A DNA stretch of 64,000 nt from Bacteroidota bacterium (GCA_947476145.1 CANJPH010000007.1:1-64000); one strand, 5' to 3'. Shown: positions 33,863 through 43,445, counted from the first letter of the stretch. Translations and numbers: made by a program. The notes: generated by a model not told the origin, from the sequence alone.

Positions 33863-34570
33863 TTACTTTTTAGATTTATGCGTAATCACTTTTATAATTA
33901 CAGGCACAGTGGTTACAAAAACGATGCCCAATACAATCACTTCCAAATGTTGTTTTAAATCAAATTGGAAGCGCTCTAAAATCCAGGCTTGTAAAAAATG
34001 TCCAGCACATAACATACTTCCCACCCAGGCAATACTGCCCGTAATATTATAAAAACTAAACTTGCTTTTATCCATACGCACAATCCCAGCAACAATAGGC
34101 GCAAAGGTTCTTACAATTGGGATGAAACGGGCAATCACAATAGCGCCGCCCCCATGCTTTTCATAAAATTCCTGGGCTTGTATTAAATACTTTTTCTTGA
34201 AAAAGAAATTTTCTTTCCAGTCATACATAGCAGGGCCAACTTTTTTACCAATTGCATATCCCACAGCATTACCAAGGATTCCTACAACAGATATAAATGC
34301 AAATAAAATAAATAAATCTACCCATTGATTGTGGCCAATATTAATATGGAAGGTTTCAAAAAAATGACTGATGAGTGTGTCACTATAAATGCCTGCAACA
34401 AAAAGCAAACTATCACCAGGTAAAAAGAATCCAAAAAATAATCCGGTCTCTGCAAAAACCACAAATAAAAGCAACCATAAACCGCCGTTGTTAATATAAT
34501 ACTGCGGCTGTAATAATTGGCTCCAGTGAAATGGCTCAATCTGATTAATTAGCAAATGAAAAAAGCTCAT
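33863..34570 (-). CDS. DedA family membrane protein
   Basis: A 235-residue SNARE-associated/VTT-domain protein; in other bacteria members of this family act as undecaprenyl-phosphate or phospholipid flippases. Signature segments: FFGFFLPGDSLLFVAGI, GNAVGYAIGKKVGP, and the conserved FYEKHGGGAIVIARFIPIVRTFAPIVAGIVRM with the essential arginines. Four to five membrane segments. It is tightly packed between the DAACS symporter (9 bp) and the MFS gene (7 bp). Confidence 0.9.
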   Translation of the reverse strand: MSFFHLLINQIEPFHWSQLLQPQYYINNGGLWLLLFVVFAETGLFFGFFLPGDSLLFVAGIYSDTLISHFFETFHINIGHNQWVDLFILFAFISVVGILGNAVGYAIGKKVGPAMYDWKENFFFKKKYLIQAQEFYEKHGGGAIVIARFIPIVRTFAPIVAGIVRMDKSKFSFYNITGSIAWVGSMLCAGHFLQAWILERFQFDLKQHLEVIVLGIVFVTTVPVIIKVITHKSKK

Positions 34571-34579
34571 ACTATTATT

Positions 34580-35827
34580 TTAGGCTTGTGCTGGATCTTC
34601 TAATTCACCTTCCCATTTACTTACTACTGCAGTTGCTAAGCTGTTACCTAATACATTGGTTGCCGTACGGAACATATCGCAAAAGTGATCGATTGGTAAA
34701 ATTAAGGCAATGCCTATTGCTGGAATGTTAAACATAGAACAGGTTGCAGCAACCACCACTAATGAAGCACGGGGTACACCCGCAATGCCTTTACTGGTTA
34801 ACATCAAAACAAGTAACATAGTAAGTTGTGTTCCAATATCTAAATGTATCCCATAGGCCTGCGCTATAGCCATACTCGCAAAAGTCATATACATCATACT
34901 GCCATCCAAATTAAAAGAATAGCCCAATGGTAAAATAAAAGATACAATTTTATTCTTGCACCCAAAGCGCTCCAGCTCTTCCGTTAGCTTAGGAAATACG
35001 GCTTCACTACTGGTCGTACTAAATGCAATGATTAAGGGGCTAGAAATAATTTTTAACAGGGAAGGCATTCTCTTACCAAGAATAATAAATCCTACGCCAA
35101 TTAAGACCACCCACAATACACCAATACCCAATAAAAAATATAAGAAGTACTTGATATAAAATAAAAAAACCGCTAACCCTTTAGTTGCAATCACTGCGGC
35201 CAAGGCGCCAAACACACCTAATGGTGCAAAATTCATAACATACCCCACCATTTTTAAAATAATATGCGAGGCAGCATCAAATGCTTTAACCAACCCTTTC
35301 GCCTTTTCGCCCATGGCTGCTGCAGCTACGCCAAAAAAGATACTAAATATAACAATCTGCAAAATTTCGTTGGTTGCCATTGCCTCAAAAATACTTTTAG
35401 GGAACACGTGTTCAATAAAGCCTGCTATACTAAATGACTGTGTTTTACCAATTAATTCCTTTGCACCAGACATATCTGCATTACTTAATGTAATCCCCTC
35501 TCCTGGTTTAAAAATATTCACTAAAACCATACCAATTAATAAGCTCACTAAGGAGGCAGTGATAAACCAGAGTAAAGCTTTACCCCCAACTCTGCCCACT
35601 GTTTTAAGATCGCCTAATTTAGCAATCCCTACCACCAATGTTGTAAACACCAACGGCGCAATAATCATTTGAATTAACCTTAAAAAAATAGTGGTTAATA
35701 ATTTGATGTTTTTTTGAAAAACATCAATCGTTGCAGGTTGCGCATTTTCATGTATAATATATCCAAGTGCTGCTCCCGCAACCATGGCTATGATAATATA
35801 CAAGGTAAGTTTATTAGATTTTTTCAT
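34580..35827 (-). CDS. Dicarboxylate/amino acid:cation symporter (DAACS)
   Basis: A 415-residue Glt-type symporter taking up glutamate/aspartate or C4-dicarboxylates with H+ or Na+. Family motifs: MIIAPLVFTTLVVGIAKLGD, the serine-rich STTSSEAVFPKL hairpin 1, SFNLDGSMMYMTFASM (NMDGT-like, here NLDGS) and ASLVVVAATCSMFNIPAIGIALILPIDHFCDMFRTATNVLGN, where the Asp and Arg bind the substrate carboxylate and amino group. The ATG at 35827 is preferred over 35854 because it gives a lysine-led helix. It heads the four-gene unit DAACS-dedA-MFS-GT9 and is divergent from the APC permease. Confidence 0.9.
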   Translation of the reverse strand: MKKSNKLTLYIIIAMVAGAALGYIIHENAQPATIDVFQKNIKLLTTIFLRLIQMIIAPLVFTTLVVGIAKLGDLKTVGRVGGKALLWFITASLVSLLIGMVLVNIFKPGEGITLSNADMSGAKELIGKTQSFSIAGFIEHVFPKSIFEAMATNEILQIVIFSIFFGVAAAAMGEKAKGLVKAFDAASHIILKMVGYVMNFAPLGVFGALAAVIATKGLAVFLFYIKYFLYFLLGIGVLWVVLIGVGFIILGKRMPSLLKIISSPLIIAFSTTSSEAVFPKLTEELERFGCKNKIVSFILPLGYSFNLDGSMMYMTFASMAIAQAYGIHLDIGTQLTMLLVLMLTSKGIAGVPRASLVVVAATCSMFNIPAIGIALILPIDHFCDMFRTATNVLGNSLATAVVSKWEGELEDPAQA

Positions 35828-35953
35828 AGGCGTTAGATATGCAATATAAGACATAAGTCACAAAAAAATACCCCCAAAATGAGCGGCAAAATCATAGAAA
35901 TTGAGCTGTTTTTTGAGAAAAAAGTCCTATTTTTCAACTTATAAAACAACACT

Positions 35954-37636
35954 ATGAGTTTATTTAGAAAAAAAGACCTTGCTGCCATGTTGGCTCAGGC
36001 CGAGGATGGAGGAAAAGGCTTAAAACGCACACTTGGTGCGGGTAACTTAATTGCACTTGGCGTTGGCGCTATTATAGGAGCTGGATTATTTGTGCGTACC
36101 GCTGCGGCTGCAGGACAAGCCGCAGGACCCGCAGTAACACTTTCCTTTATTGTGGCAGCCATTGGTTGCGCATTTGCAGGATTATGTTATGCAGAATTTG
36201 CTGCCATGATCCCTATTTCAGGTAGTGCGTATGCATACTCTTATGTAACCATGGGCGAGACCGTTGCTTGGATTATTGGCTGGGCATTGATTATGGAATA
36301 TGCTTTAGGTGCAGCCACTGTATCTATTGCTTGGAGTGAATATTTAAACAAGCTGCTGGGTGATCGAATACCGTATGAATGGTGTCACTCTCCGTTTGAA
36401 AGTTTGACAGATGCTGCCGGTGTCCTACACCATGGTATTATGAACGCACCTGCATTGGTTATTTTATTATTATTAACCTTATTGTTAATTAAAGGAACGC
36501 AAGAGTCTGCAATAGTGAATGCAGTGATTGTATTTGTAAAAGTAGCGATTGTTATAATATTTATTGTTATAGGATGGCAGTTTATAAACCCTGCAAATCA
36601 TAGTCCATATTTAATCCCAGCAGATCACGAACCTATCTTGAATCACGGAAAAGTAATCGCCGATTACTCTGGTGTATTTAAGCATGGATGGGGAGGGGTA
36701 TTAGGAGGAGCAGCCATTGTATTTTTTGCCTTTATTGGTTTTGATGCCGTATCCACTGCAGCACAGGAGGCGAAGAATCCAAAAAGAGATATGCCAATTG
36801 GTATTCTTGGATCATTAGTAGTGTGCACCATTTTATACATATTATTTGGTCACGTTTTAACAGGCGTGGCACCATGGACCGATTTTGTAGATCCTACAAA
36901 AGGAAAAGAAGCATCGGTGGCTTATGCTATTTCAACTTACATGACAGGTTATGGTTGGTTAGCGAAAGCGGTTACCATTGCCATTCTTGCAGGTTTCTCT
37001 TCGGTGATACTGGTAATGTTAATGGGACAATCACGCGTATTTTTCTCAATGGCAAATGATGGATTATTACCAAAAGTGTTCTCCGATTTACATCCTAAAT
37101 ATCGTACTCCTTATAAATCCAACTGGATCTTGTTTGTATTTGTAGGTGCATTTGCTGCTTTTGTACCAGGTAGTGTGGCTGGAGATTTAACCTCATTTGG
37201 TACTTTATTTGCCTTTGTATTGGTGAGTGCAGGTATTTGGATATTACGTGTAAAATCACCTAATATGGAAAGACCATTTAAGACACCATTGGTGCCATTG
37301 GTTCCCATTTTAGGTGCTGTAATTTGCCTTGCCATGATATTTGCACTTGACGGGCAAACTTTGAAAGTAGCGTTTTTATGGATGGTTATAGGCTTAGATG
37401 TATATTATCTATATAGCCAATCTAGTAGCAAGATTTTTGATGGTCCAAGCTTAGCTAAAACATCTTACGTAACTCAAATGTTACCTATTGTTTTAGCAAC
37501 TATAGGCCTGATTGCTCTTGCTGTTATTACAATGGATAAAGTAACTGTCTTTATTGCTATTGCTCAATTGATTTTGCTTGTTTTTGCTATGTTTAATCAA
37601 ATGACAATGCTTAACAAGTATACAGGAAAACAATAA
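35954..37636 (+). CDS. APC superfamily amino acid permease (cationic-amino-acid type)
   Basis: A 560-residue transporter with about 12-14 helices. The N-terminal helix 1 break GVGAIIGAGLFVRTAAAA and the helix 2-3 segment CYAEFAAMIPISGSAYAYSYVTMGE are the APC signature; later FFAFIGFDAVSTAAQEAKNPKRDMPIGI matches the CAT (cationic amino acid transporter) subgroup. It carries an extended periplasmic loop after helix 5 rich in His and Pro. Monocistronic, with an intrinsic terminator 20 bp after the stop. Substrate likely lysine/arginine or broad amino acids. Confidence 0.88.
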   Translation: MSLFRKKDLAAMLAQAEDGGKGLKRTLGAGNLIALGVGAIIGAGLFVRTAAAAGQAAGPAVTLSFIVAAIGCAFAGLCYAEFAAMIPISGSAYAYSYVTMGETVAWIIGWALIMEYALGAATVSIAWSEYLNKLLGDRIPYEWCHSPFESLTDAAGVLHHGIMNAPALVILLLLTLLLIKGTQESAIVNAVIVFVKVAIVIIFIVIGWQFINPANHSPYLIPADHEPILNHGKVIADYSGVFKHGWGGVLGGAAIVFFAFIGFDAVSTAAQEAKNPKRDMPIGILGSLVVCTILYILFGHVLTGVAPWTDFVDPTKGKEASVAYAISTYMTGYGWLAKAVTIAILAGFSSVILVMLMGQSRVFFSMANDGLLPKVFSDLHPKYRTPYKSNWILFVFVGAFAAFVPGSVAGDLTSFGTLFAFVLVSAGIWILRVKSPNMERPFKTPLVPLVPILGAVICLAMIFALDGQTLKVAFLWMVIGLDVYYLYSQSSSKIFDGPSLAKTSYVTQMLPIVLATIGLIALAVITMDKVTVFIAIAQLILLVFAMFNQMTMLNKYTGKQ

Positions 37637-37657
37637 CCTCAATAAGTTCTTACTAAG

Positions 37658-37691
37658 AATGGCCAGACTGAATTGTCTGGCCATTTTTTTT
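37658..37691 (+). terminator. Terminator of the APC permease gene
   Basis: An 11-bp perfect stem (37658-37668 with 37675-37685, core GGCCAGAC) and a 6-base loop, followed by eight T. It sits about 20 bases after the permease stop, and its T tract leads directly into the yebC promoter. Confidence 0.92.
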
Positions 37692-37695
37692 GCCT

Positions 37696-37703
37696 TATTT
37701 TTG
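37696..37703 (+). promoter_or_regulatory. -7 box of yebC
   Basis: TATTTTTG, full TAnnTTTG match, 19 bases before the yebC ATG. A TTG at 37673-37675 is 20 bases upstream, a fitting -33 element that falls inside the preceding terminator hairpin. Confidence 0.6.
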
Positions 37704-37722
37704 CTAACCTTAAATAATTACT

Positions 37723-38445
37723 ATGGGACGGATTTTTGAAGTTAGAAAAGCCACAATGTTCAAACGATTTGATCGGATGGCAAAGCAATTTACCCGAATA
37801 GGTAAAGAGATTGTAATTGCAGTTAAGGCAGGTGGGCCAAACCCGGACGATAACCCTGCTTTAAGAAGATGTTATCAAAATGCGCGCAGTGCTGGTATGC
37901 CCAAGGACAGAGTAGAGGCTGCTATTAAACGTGCGATGGGTAAGGACACGAGTAACTATGAAGAAATTTTATACGAAGGATATGCACCACACGGGGTTGC
38001 ATTATTAGTGGAGACAGCTACCGATCACCATGTAAGAACTGTTGCCAATGTAAAAAGTCATTTTAATAAAGGCGGTGGTGCCATGGGAAATAGCGGAAGC
38101 GTAAGTTTTCAGTTTAAGAAAATGGGGGTATTTAAATTAAACCCAGAAGGATTGGTGATGGACGATTTAGAATTAGAATTAATTGACCATGGTTTAGATG
38201 AATTAGGGGATAGCAGTGACGATAATGGTAATCCAATTTTAGTATTAAGATGCGCTTTCACCGATTTTGGTAATTTGCAAAAAGAATTAGAGGCAAAAAA
38301 ATTAAATGTAATAAGTGCAGAGTTTGAATGGATCCCTTCTACTACTGTGCCCGTTACCGATGAGCAAGCCGAAGATATTAGTAAATTAATTGAAAGATTA
38401 GAGGAGGATGAAGATGTAAATAAAGTATTCCACAACATGGGGTAA
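37723..38445 (+). CDS. yebC: YebC/PmpR family regulator or translation factor
   Basis: A 240-residue TACO1/YebC protein; members are described both as DNA-binding regulators and as ribosome-associated factors that ease polyproline translation. Conserved blocks: N-terminal [30 protein letters not shown] (in place of the usual GRSKWANIKHRK), [72 protein letters not shown] and C-terminal [19 protein letters not shown]. The altered N-terminus marks it as the Bacteroidota variant. A small gene follows after 3 bp. Confidence 0.92.
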   Translation: MGRIFEVRKATMFKRFDRMAKQFTRIGKEIVIAVKAGGPNPDDNPALRRCYQNARSAGMPKDRVEAAIKRAMGKDTSNYEEILYEGYAPHGVALLVETATDHHVRTVANVKSHFNKGGGAMGNSGSVSFQFKKMGVFKLNPEGLVMDDLELELIDHGLDELGDSSDDNGNPILVLRCAFTDFGNLQKELEAKKLNVISAEFEWIPSTTVPVTDEQAEDISKLIERLEEDEDVNKVFHNMG

Positions 38446-38448
38446 GCG

Positions 38449-38715
38449 ATGCAAATTTTATCAACCATATTATTATCAGGATGTCTTTCTCCTATTATGA
38501 AAGACAGTACTAGACCCGTGTTTAATATGTATACCATATCGAAGGAGACAAAATTGCCAGCGAATTACTACACTACCAAAACGGGATTTTTTTGTAACAT
38601 GGAAAGAGCGTTGCAAAAACAAACTAAGGTAGCTGTGAAATTTAGATTAGGCTCATTGGAGCATACGCAAAAATTAGAAGGATATAATTTATCTACTCTG
38701 CCATCATCTCAGTAA
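38449..38715 (+). CDS. Small exported lipoprotein-like protein of unknown function
   Basis: An 88-residue product that starts 3 bp after yebC. It opens with a short hydrophobic leader and a lipobox-like LLSGC (MQILSTILLSGC), followed by KDSTRPVFNMY, LPANYYTTKTGFFCNMERALQKQTK and VKFRLGSLEHTQKLEG. I recall short proteins of this LP-NYY / FFC-E / FRLG layout in related Bacteroidota but know no function. Its last 23 bases overlap the convergent BCKDH gene. Coding is supported by spacing from yebC and the signal-like start; it could be mis-called. Confidence 0.6.
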   Translation: MQILSTILLSGCLSPIMKDSTRPVFNMYTISKETKLPANYYTTKTGFFCNMERALQKQTKVAVKFRLGSLEHTQKLEGYNLSTLPSSQ

Positions 38716-41071
38716 TCACTTGTATAATTTCTTCGGTATTGGGCTTTGAGAAATAATCACCATCACTTGCATAAGCAGGGCGATGCGCTTTTGAAGCAAT
38801 GGTTCTTGCGGCAACATCCAACCACTTATAGCCTCCCTGCTTTTCAATAACCTGTTGGTACATATAAGCAGACCCGCCTCCTGGTACATCCTCGTCAATG
38901 AATACAATGCGATTGGTCTTTTTTAAAGAAGCCACAATTTGGTGGTTAATATCAAATGGCAATAAGGTTTGTACGTCGATAATTTCACATTCAATCCCTA
39001 AAGCGCTTAACCTTTCGGCAGCATCTTGAATAATTCTTAAAGTAGAGCCATAGGAAACGACCGTAATATCTGCACCTTCTTTTAAAATTTCTGGTTTACC
39101 TAATGCAACCGTGAACTCCATCATATTATTAGGCATGGTTTCTTTTAAACGATAACCATTTAAACATTCAATTAATAAAGCAGGGTCATTGCCTTTTAAT
39201 AAAGTGTTATACATACCCACGGCTTGCACCATATTTCTAGGCACACAAACATGCATGCCTCTTAATGAATTAACAATCATGCCCATCGGAGATCCGCTAT
39301 GAAAAATTCCTTCTAATCGATGTCCTCTGGTACGAATAATAACGGGACTACTTTGTTGTCCATTGCTTCTATAATGAAGTGTTGCCACGTCATCACTTAA
39401 GGTTTGAAGCCCGTATAATAAATAGTCCAAATACTGTATTTCTGCAATGGGTCTGAGTCCTCTAAGCGCCATGCCGTGCGCTTGTCCCATAATAGATTGC
39501 TCGCGTATACCGGTGTCAAATATTCGATCTGCCCCATACTTTGCTTGCAAGCCTGCAAATCCTTGATTCACATCTCCAATATTACCTAAGTCTTCGCCAA
39601 ATGCATATACAAATGGATTGGATTCAAAAAGCTGATCAAAATATTGATTCAATACTTCGAAGCCATTCACTATTTTGGAATTAGCATCATATATCGGATC
39701 CACTACCGAAACATTTAATGTACTCTTAGCCGTTTGATTGTATAAATGTCTGCCATAATATCCTTCTTCTTCCTTTAAATAGTTAGCCAAGCATTGCTTG
39801 ATAGCAGGCGCATTGGGATGCATTGGCATTTGCTCTAGCAATGTGTGAAAAGTTCTAAAAATATTTCTCTTTAATGGCTCTTTATTGTTTATCAACTCCT
39901 GCGCCAGCTCATTCACTTTTTGCAAATCCGCACCTTGAACACCTACTTGAGCTAAAGCATATACTTCATTTATTTTTGCCTTAATGGGGTTGACATATTT
40001 ATCCCATGCAGCTTGCTTGTCCTCGCGCACTTTATTTTTTACATCCGTTTCTAAAGCTTGTAATTCCGCTTCCGTTGTTAAATCATTTAACAACAACCAC
40101 TCTCTCATTTTTTTATTACAATCCCATGCTCTCTCCCAATCCAATCGCTCCGTAGATTTATATCTTTCATGACTACCACTGGTAGAGTGTCCTTGGGGTT
40201 GCGTTAATTCTTGTACATGAAACAATACAGGTACATGTGTTGCGCGTGTAAACGCAATGCCTTCCTCGAAAGTTTCACAAAGCGCGGCATAATCCCAGCC
40301 TTTTACTTTAAATATTTTTATGCCATTGGTATCTTCCTTTTTTTCAAAACCGGCCAATGCTTCCGAAATAGATCCCTTGGTAGTTTGCAAACTGGTTGGA
40401 ACAGAAATTCCATAACCGTCGTCATATACGATCATTGCTAATGGCACTTGCAATACACCTGCTGCATTAACCGCTTCCCAAAATTGACCTTCGGAAGTAC
40501 TTGCATCACCAATGGTACAAAAGCAAACTTCGTTTCCATGATCACTTAAATGCTTAAACGTTTCTTTATTTTTTGAACTTCTAAAACAATTAGAAGCAAA
40601 AGCAATTCCTAATCCACGCATCATTTGGCCTGCTGTAGGTGCAATGTCCGCAGAAATATTATAACTGTTGAGTAAATTGTTCCACTCTCCTTTTTCATTT
40701 ACAAATGGCGTAGCAAAATGCGCATTCATATTTTTGCCACCACTGTATGGATCGTTGTGAACGTCGGCATACAATTGTGAAAAATAATCTTCGGTATTGG
40801 AAATACCCAAAGCAAACATAAAAGTTTGATCTCGATAATATCCACTTCTAAAATCTCCTTTCTGAAAAAATTTAGCAAGCGCTAATTGTGGAATTTCCTT
40901 CCCATCCCCAAAAATGCCAAACTTAGCTTTTCCGGTGAGCACTTCTCTCCTACCCAATAAGCTAACTTCCCTACTTGTTAATGCAATCCGATAGTCCGCA
41001 ATAACGGAACGTTGAAACGCTTCAAAGGACAGCGCTTCTTGGCTAGCAGTAGGGTTAATATTGGATTCCAT
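38693..41071 (-). CDS. Branched-chain 2-oxoacid dehydrogenase E1, fused alpha-beta
   Basis: Thiamine-diphosphate E1 component that decarboxylates the 2-oxoacids of Val, Leu and Ile (lipoyl E2 and E3 are elsewhere). 792 residues from ATG 41071. The alpha part (~1-370) has FGDGKEIPQLALAKFF, GYYRDQTFMFALG, the TPP motif CTIGDASTSEGQFWEAVNAAGVL...YDDGYGISVP, and HERYKSTERLDWE phosphorylation-loop region; the beta part (~430-792) has FGEDLGNIGDVNQGFAGLQAKYGADRIFDTGIREQSIMGQAHGMALRG and FDINHQIVASLKKTNRIVFIDEDVPGGG. The fused form is common in Bacteroidota. The promoter box lies only a few bases before the start. Confidence 0.9.
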   Translation of the reverse strand: MESNINPTASQEALSFEAFQRSVIADYRIALTSREVSLLGRREVLTGKAKFGIFGDGKEIPQLALAKFFQKGDFRSGYYRDQTFMFALGISNTEDYFSQLYADVHNDPYSGGKNMNAHFATPFVNEKGEWNNLLNSYNISADIAPTAGQMMRGLGIAFASNCFRSSKNKETFKHLSDHGNEVCFCTIGDASTSEGQFWEAVNAAGVLQVPLAMIVYDDGYGISVPTSLQTTKGSISEALAGFEKKEDTNGIKIFKVKGWDYAALCETFEEGIAFTRATHVPVLFHVQELTQPQGHSTSGSHERYKSTERLDWERAWDCNKKMREWLLLNDLTTEAELQALETDVKNKVREDKQAAWDKYVNPIKAKINEVYALAQVGVQGADLQKVNELAQELINNKEPLKRNIFRTFHTLLEQMPMHPNAPAIKQCLANYLKEEEGYYGRHLYNQTAKSTLNVSVVDPIYDANSKIVNGFEVLNQYFDQLFESNPFVYAFGEDLGNIGDVNQGFAGLQAKYGADRIFDTGIREQSIMGQAHGMALRGLRPIAEIQYLDYLLYGLQTLSDDVATLHYRSNGQQSSPVIIRTRGHRLEGIFHSGSPMGMIVNSLRGMHVCVPRNMVQAVGMYNTLLKGNDPALLIECLNGYRLKETMPNNMMEFTVALGKPEILKEGADITVVSYGSTLRIIQDAAERLSALGIECEIIDVQTLLPFDINHQIVASLKKTNRIVFIDEDVPGGGSAYMYQQVIEKQGGYKWLDVAARTIASKAHRPAYASDGDYFSKPNTEEIIQVITEMMAE

Positions 41072-41075
41072 TTTA

Positions 41076-41083
41076 CAAAAGTA
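41076..41083 (-). promoter_or_regulatory. -7 box immediately before the BCKDH E1 start
   Basis: TACTTTTG on the minus strand ends 4 bases before the ATG at 41071, with a TTG 22 bases upstream as a possible -33 element. Transcription would begin at or next to the start codon, implying a leaderless message. Confidence 0.45.
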
Positions 41084-41227
41084 GGGGTCAAGATGCAATA
41101 AAAATCAATTCCTAGATAAAAACCCCGAATTCATATTTTTTTAATATTTTAGCCTAAGAAATGCGCATTTTATGTGCATAAAAAGGCAAAATTATCTTTT
41201 CAACACAGTTCAATTAAATGCATATTT

Positions 41228-41590
41228 ATGAAGATTAAATGTTTAATACTAGGGCTCTTTTTTGTAGTAGGTGGATTTGCGCAAAGCACCATTAAATTTG
41301 ATGCTGCCAGCTATAACTATGGTAAGATTAAAAAGGGGGTACACAAATCCGTCAACTTCAATTATACCAACTTGGGTAACAAGCCAGCGGTGATAGAATT
41401 TGCCAATGCCGAATGTGGATGTACCCAACCCGTATACAATCAAAACCCTGTTTTAAAAGGACAAAAAGGAACCATTACCGTTACTTATACGGCACCTAAT
41501 GTGGGTGTGTTTAAAAAACGTGTTACCGTAAAATATGCAGGTGAGAAAGAGGCCACCGAACTCATCATAGAAGGCGAAGTAATTAATTAA
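41228..41590 (+). CDS. DUF1573 exported protein
   Basis: A 120-residue protein with a signal peptide (residues 1-19, GGFAQ) and one DUF1573 (Ig-like) domain: ASYNYGKIKKGVHKSVNFNYTNLGNKPAVIEFANAECGCTQPVY, then KGQKGTITVTYTAPNVGVFKKRVTVKY. The ECGCT cysteine pair is the family hallmark. Likely periplasmic or surface-associated; no activity is established. The frame opens at 41174, but the ATG at 41228 gives the signal peptide. It stands alone, with a terminator about 190 bp downstream. Confidence 0.88.
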   Translation: MKIKCLILGLFFVVGGFAQSTIKFDAASYNYGKIKKGVHKSVNFNYTNLGNKPAVIEFANAECGCTQPVYNQNPVLKGQKGTITVTYTAPNVGVFKKRVTVKYAGEKEATELIIEGEVIN

Positions 41591-41777
41591 ATATTCAAGC
41601 AAGGTCTTAATCAGTGGACCATTACTTGTGTACGTTTCCGTTTACCGTATATCCTTTTTTCGTCTCCGTTCATAATTATTTAACACAGATAACAGCACTA
41701 ACTCGAGCTACTGCAATAGTTTTGCATTGCAATAGTGAGGGTTTGATTTTAACTCTATATAGCAAGCAATCGTAAAC

Positions 41778-41806
41778 GCCCGTTGTTTCTACAATGGGCT
41801 TTTTTT
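41778..41806 (+). terminator. Plus-strand terminator after DUF1573
   Basis: A 9-bp stem with one G-T pair (GCCCGTTGT / ACAATGGGC, 41778-41799) followed by seven T. Confidence 0.8.
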
Positions 41807-41835
41807 GCGCCCTATAATAAGCTAAAATGAAAGGC

Positions 41836-41867
41836 AAAAAAAGGCCCCCCGATAAATCGGAGGGCCT
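41836..41867 (-). terminator. Terminator of the susC-susD operon
   Basis: An 11-bp stem with one mismatch (AGGCCCCCCGA, 41842-41852, with 41857-41867) around a TAAA loop, followed on the minus strand by seven T. It sits 26 bases after the susD stop. Confidence 0.85.
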
Positions 41868-41893
41868 GTATAAATTATTAAATGATAATTTAA

Positions 41894-43420
41894 TTAGTCA
41901 ACATCCCAGAAAATTTTCGTTGATAAAGGATCAATTGTTCCTTGAGCCTTTACATTTGCACCATTAGAACCATCTTCAGTTCCAGGGTAGTATAAACGTA
42001 ATGGTCTTCTTGCATCCGTAACGTAGTTTCTAGACTGTGGAGTGGCTGGGTAATTGCTTTTACGATACTCAGACCAAGCTTCTAAACCATTAAAGTTTGC
42101 AAAAGACAACCATTTTTGGTAAGCAATTGCTTGTAACTTATTAGTAGAAGCAGCAAAGTCAACATCCTGAACACCGCTAGCTAATAATCTTGTAGCATCC
42201 GATGCAGAAGCACCTAAAATTCTATAAGACTCTTTAACACCCGCCTCAAAATAAGACTGAGCAGTTCCAGTAAAGTTGATTGCAGATCCGTAACGTTGCT
42301 TAGCTTCCGCTAAGTGAAGTTGCGCTTCAGCAGCTGTCATTAAAATGTAAGACTTGTTAAAAGTACCGCGTACCAATACAGATGGGCCAGGAGCACATGT
42401 AGCAGCAGGTAAATAACCAGCACTCGCTCCGAAAGGAACACCCGCATAGTTAGCAGCTACTTCATCCTTAGTACTTACACCAGGGTTAGCACTGTTCTCG
42501 TTTCCAGCAGCATAAAATATACGCTTTAAACGCACCGTGTCACCAGTTGACTTCAATGTATTAATTAAGAATTCAGTACCTCTAGGCCAGTTGTTATTTG
42601 CTCTTCTAGCATTGGTCTCACTATACCCATAACTATCATAGAAAGGATTAATTTGACCAGCCGAAGCAACATAACCAGGGTTAACACCTGCATCAGCACC
42701 AGATAAAACACCTGTACCTTCTGCAGCAATTTTGTTTACCTCGGCAGTGATGTATGAATCTCTTCCGCTTATTTTAGCTTGACGCATTAAAATACGCAAT
42801 TTCAAAGAGTTTGCAAATTTGATCCAGTTTGTTGTGTTTCCTTTAAACATGATATCAGAACCAGCATAAGCACTTGCAAATGCATTTGCTTTTAAGTCCA
42901 CGATGGCACCGTCTAATAAGGTAATTAAACCTTCATAAACAGTTTTTTGATCGTCAAACTTTGGCGCTAATTTACCCACTCCCTTCAATGCTTCAGAGAA
43001 AGGAATGTTACCGTAAAGGTCAACCAACTTTTGGTAACCCAATGCTTGCATTACTTTAGCTGGACCTTTTAAGTAAGGTTGACCAGCAGCATCTGCAGTA
43101 TTGATTACATATTGATAATCGTATAGGTTATCATACGTGTTATCCCAATAGTTAAAGTCTCCATTGGTAAAGCTATAAGAGAACAAAGTCGTACTAATGA
43201 TATAACCATTAGACTGTGTCCATTGACCACCCCAGAACATACCTGTCTCATTAGGAGCAAGCATGTTGGTAGCGGATGTGTTCATTGCATTGGCAAGAAC
43301 GAACGCAGGCGTTGCGGTTGGAAGTGAATTCGGGTTGGTATTGACATTTAAAAAGTCTTTTTTACAACCTGTCCCCACAAGAACCAAAAACGCGGCGATA
43401 TATAATTTATTTAGTTTCAT
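41894..43420 (-). CDS. SusD/RagB-type nutrient-binding lipoprotein (SusD-like 2)
   Basis: Outer-membrane surface lipoprotein that captures oligomeric nutrient for the SusC channel. 508 residues from ATG 43420, chosen because it gives a lipoprotein signal with lipobox VGTGC (KKDFLNVNTNPNSLP follows, the typical SusD start). Helical TPR-like body with LKGPAKVMQALGYQKLVDLYGNIPFSEALKG, NSLKLRILMRQAKISG and SYILMTAAEAQLHLAEAKQRYG, matching the PF12771 subgroup. It begins 25 bp after the susC stop. Nearby genes do not reveal the substrate; this subgroup is often peptide- or glycan-linked. Confidence 0.9.
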   Translation of the reverse strand: MKLNKLYIAAFLVLVGTGCKKDFLNVNTNPNSLPTATPAFVLANAMNTSATNMLAPNETGMFWGGQWTQSNGYIISTTLFSYSFTNGDFNYWDNTYDNLYDYQYVINTADAAGQPYLKGPAKVMQALGYQKLVDLYGNIPFSEALKGVGKLAPKFDDQKTVYEGLITLLDGAIVDLKANAFASAYAGSDIMFKGNTTNWIKFANSLKLRILMRQAKISGRDSYITAEVNKIAAEGTGVLSGADAGVNPGYVASAGQINPFYDSYGYSETNARRANNNWPRGTEFLINTLKSTGDTVRLKRIFYAAGNENSANPGVSTKDEVAANYAGVPFGASAGYLPAATCAPGPSVLVRGTFNKSYILMTAAEAQLHLAEAKQRYGSAINFTGTAQSYFEAGVKESYRILGASASDATRLLASGVQDVDFAASTNKLQAIAYQKWLSFANFNGLEAWSEYRKSNYPATPQSRNYVTDARRPLRLYYPGTEDGSNGANVKAQGTIDPLSTKIFWDVD

Positions 43421-43445
43421 ATCTATTGTTTTAGTTAGTGGTTTA

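Larger units (their letters stand above)
41591..41893. other. 303-bp convergent intergenic region
   Basis: Lies between the ends of DUF1573 (plus) and susD (minus). It contains two intrinsic terminators, one per strand (41778-41806 and 41836-41867). In the left half the nonamer TGCAATAGT occurs twice around 41705-41735 and forms a weak inverted repeat. I see no ORF with coding character and no tRNA. Confidence 0.6.

Noticed and set aside
41700..41740. Two copies of TGCAATAGT near 41705-41735 as a possible regulatory or repeat element
   Set aside because: Only two short copies, weak pairing and no neighbouring promoter; likely chance.
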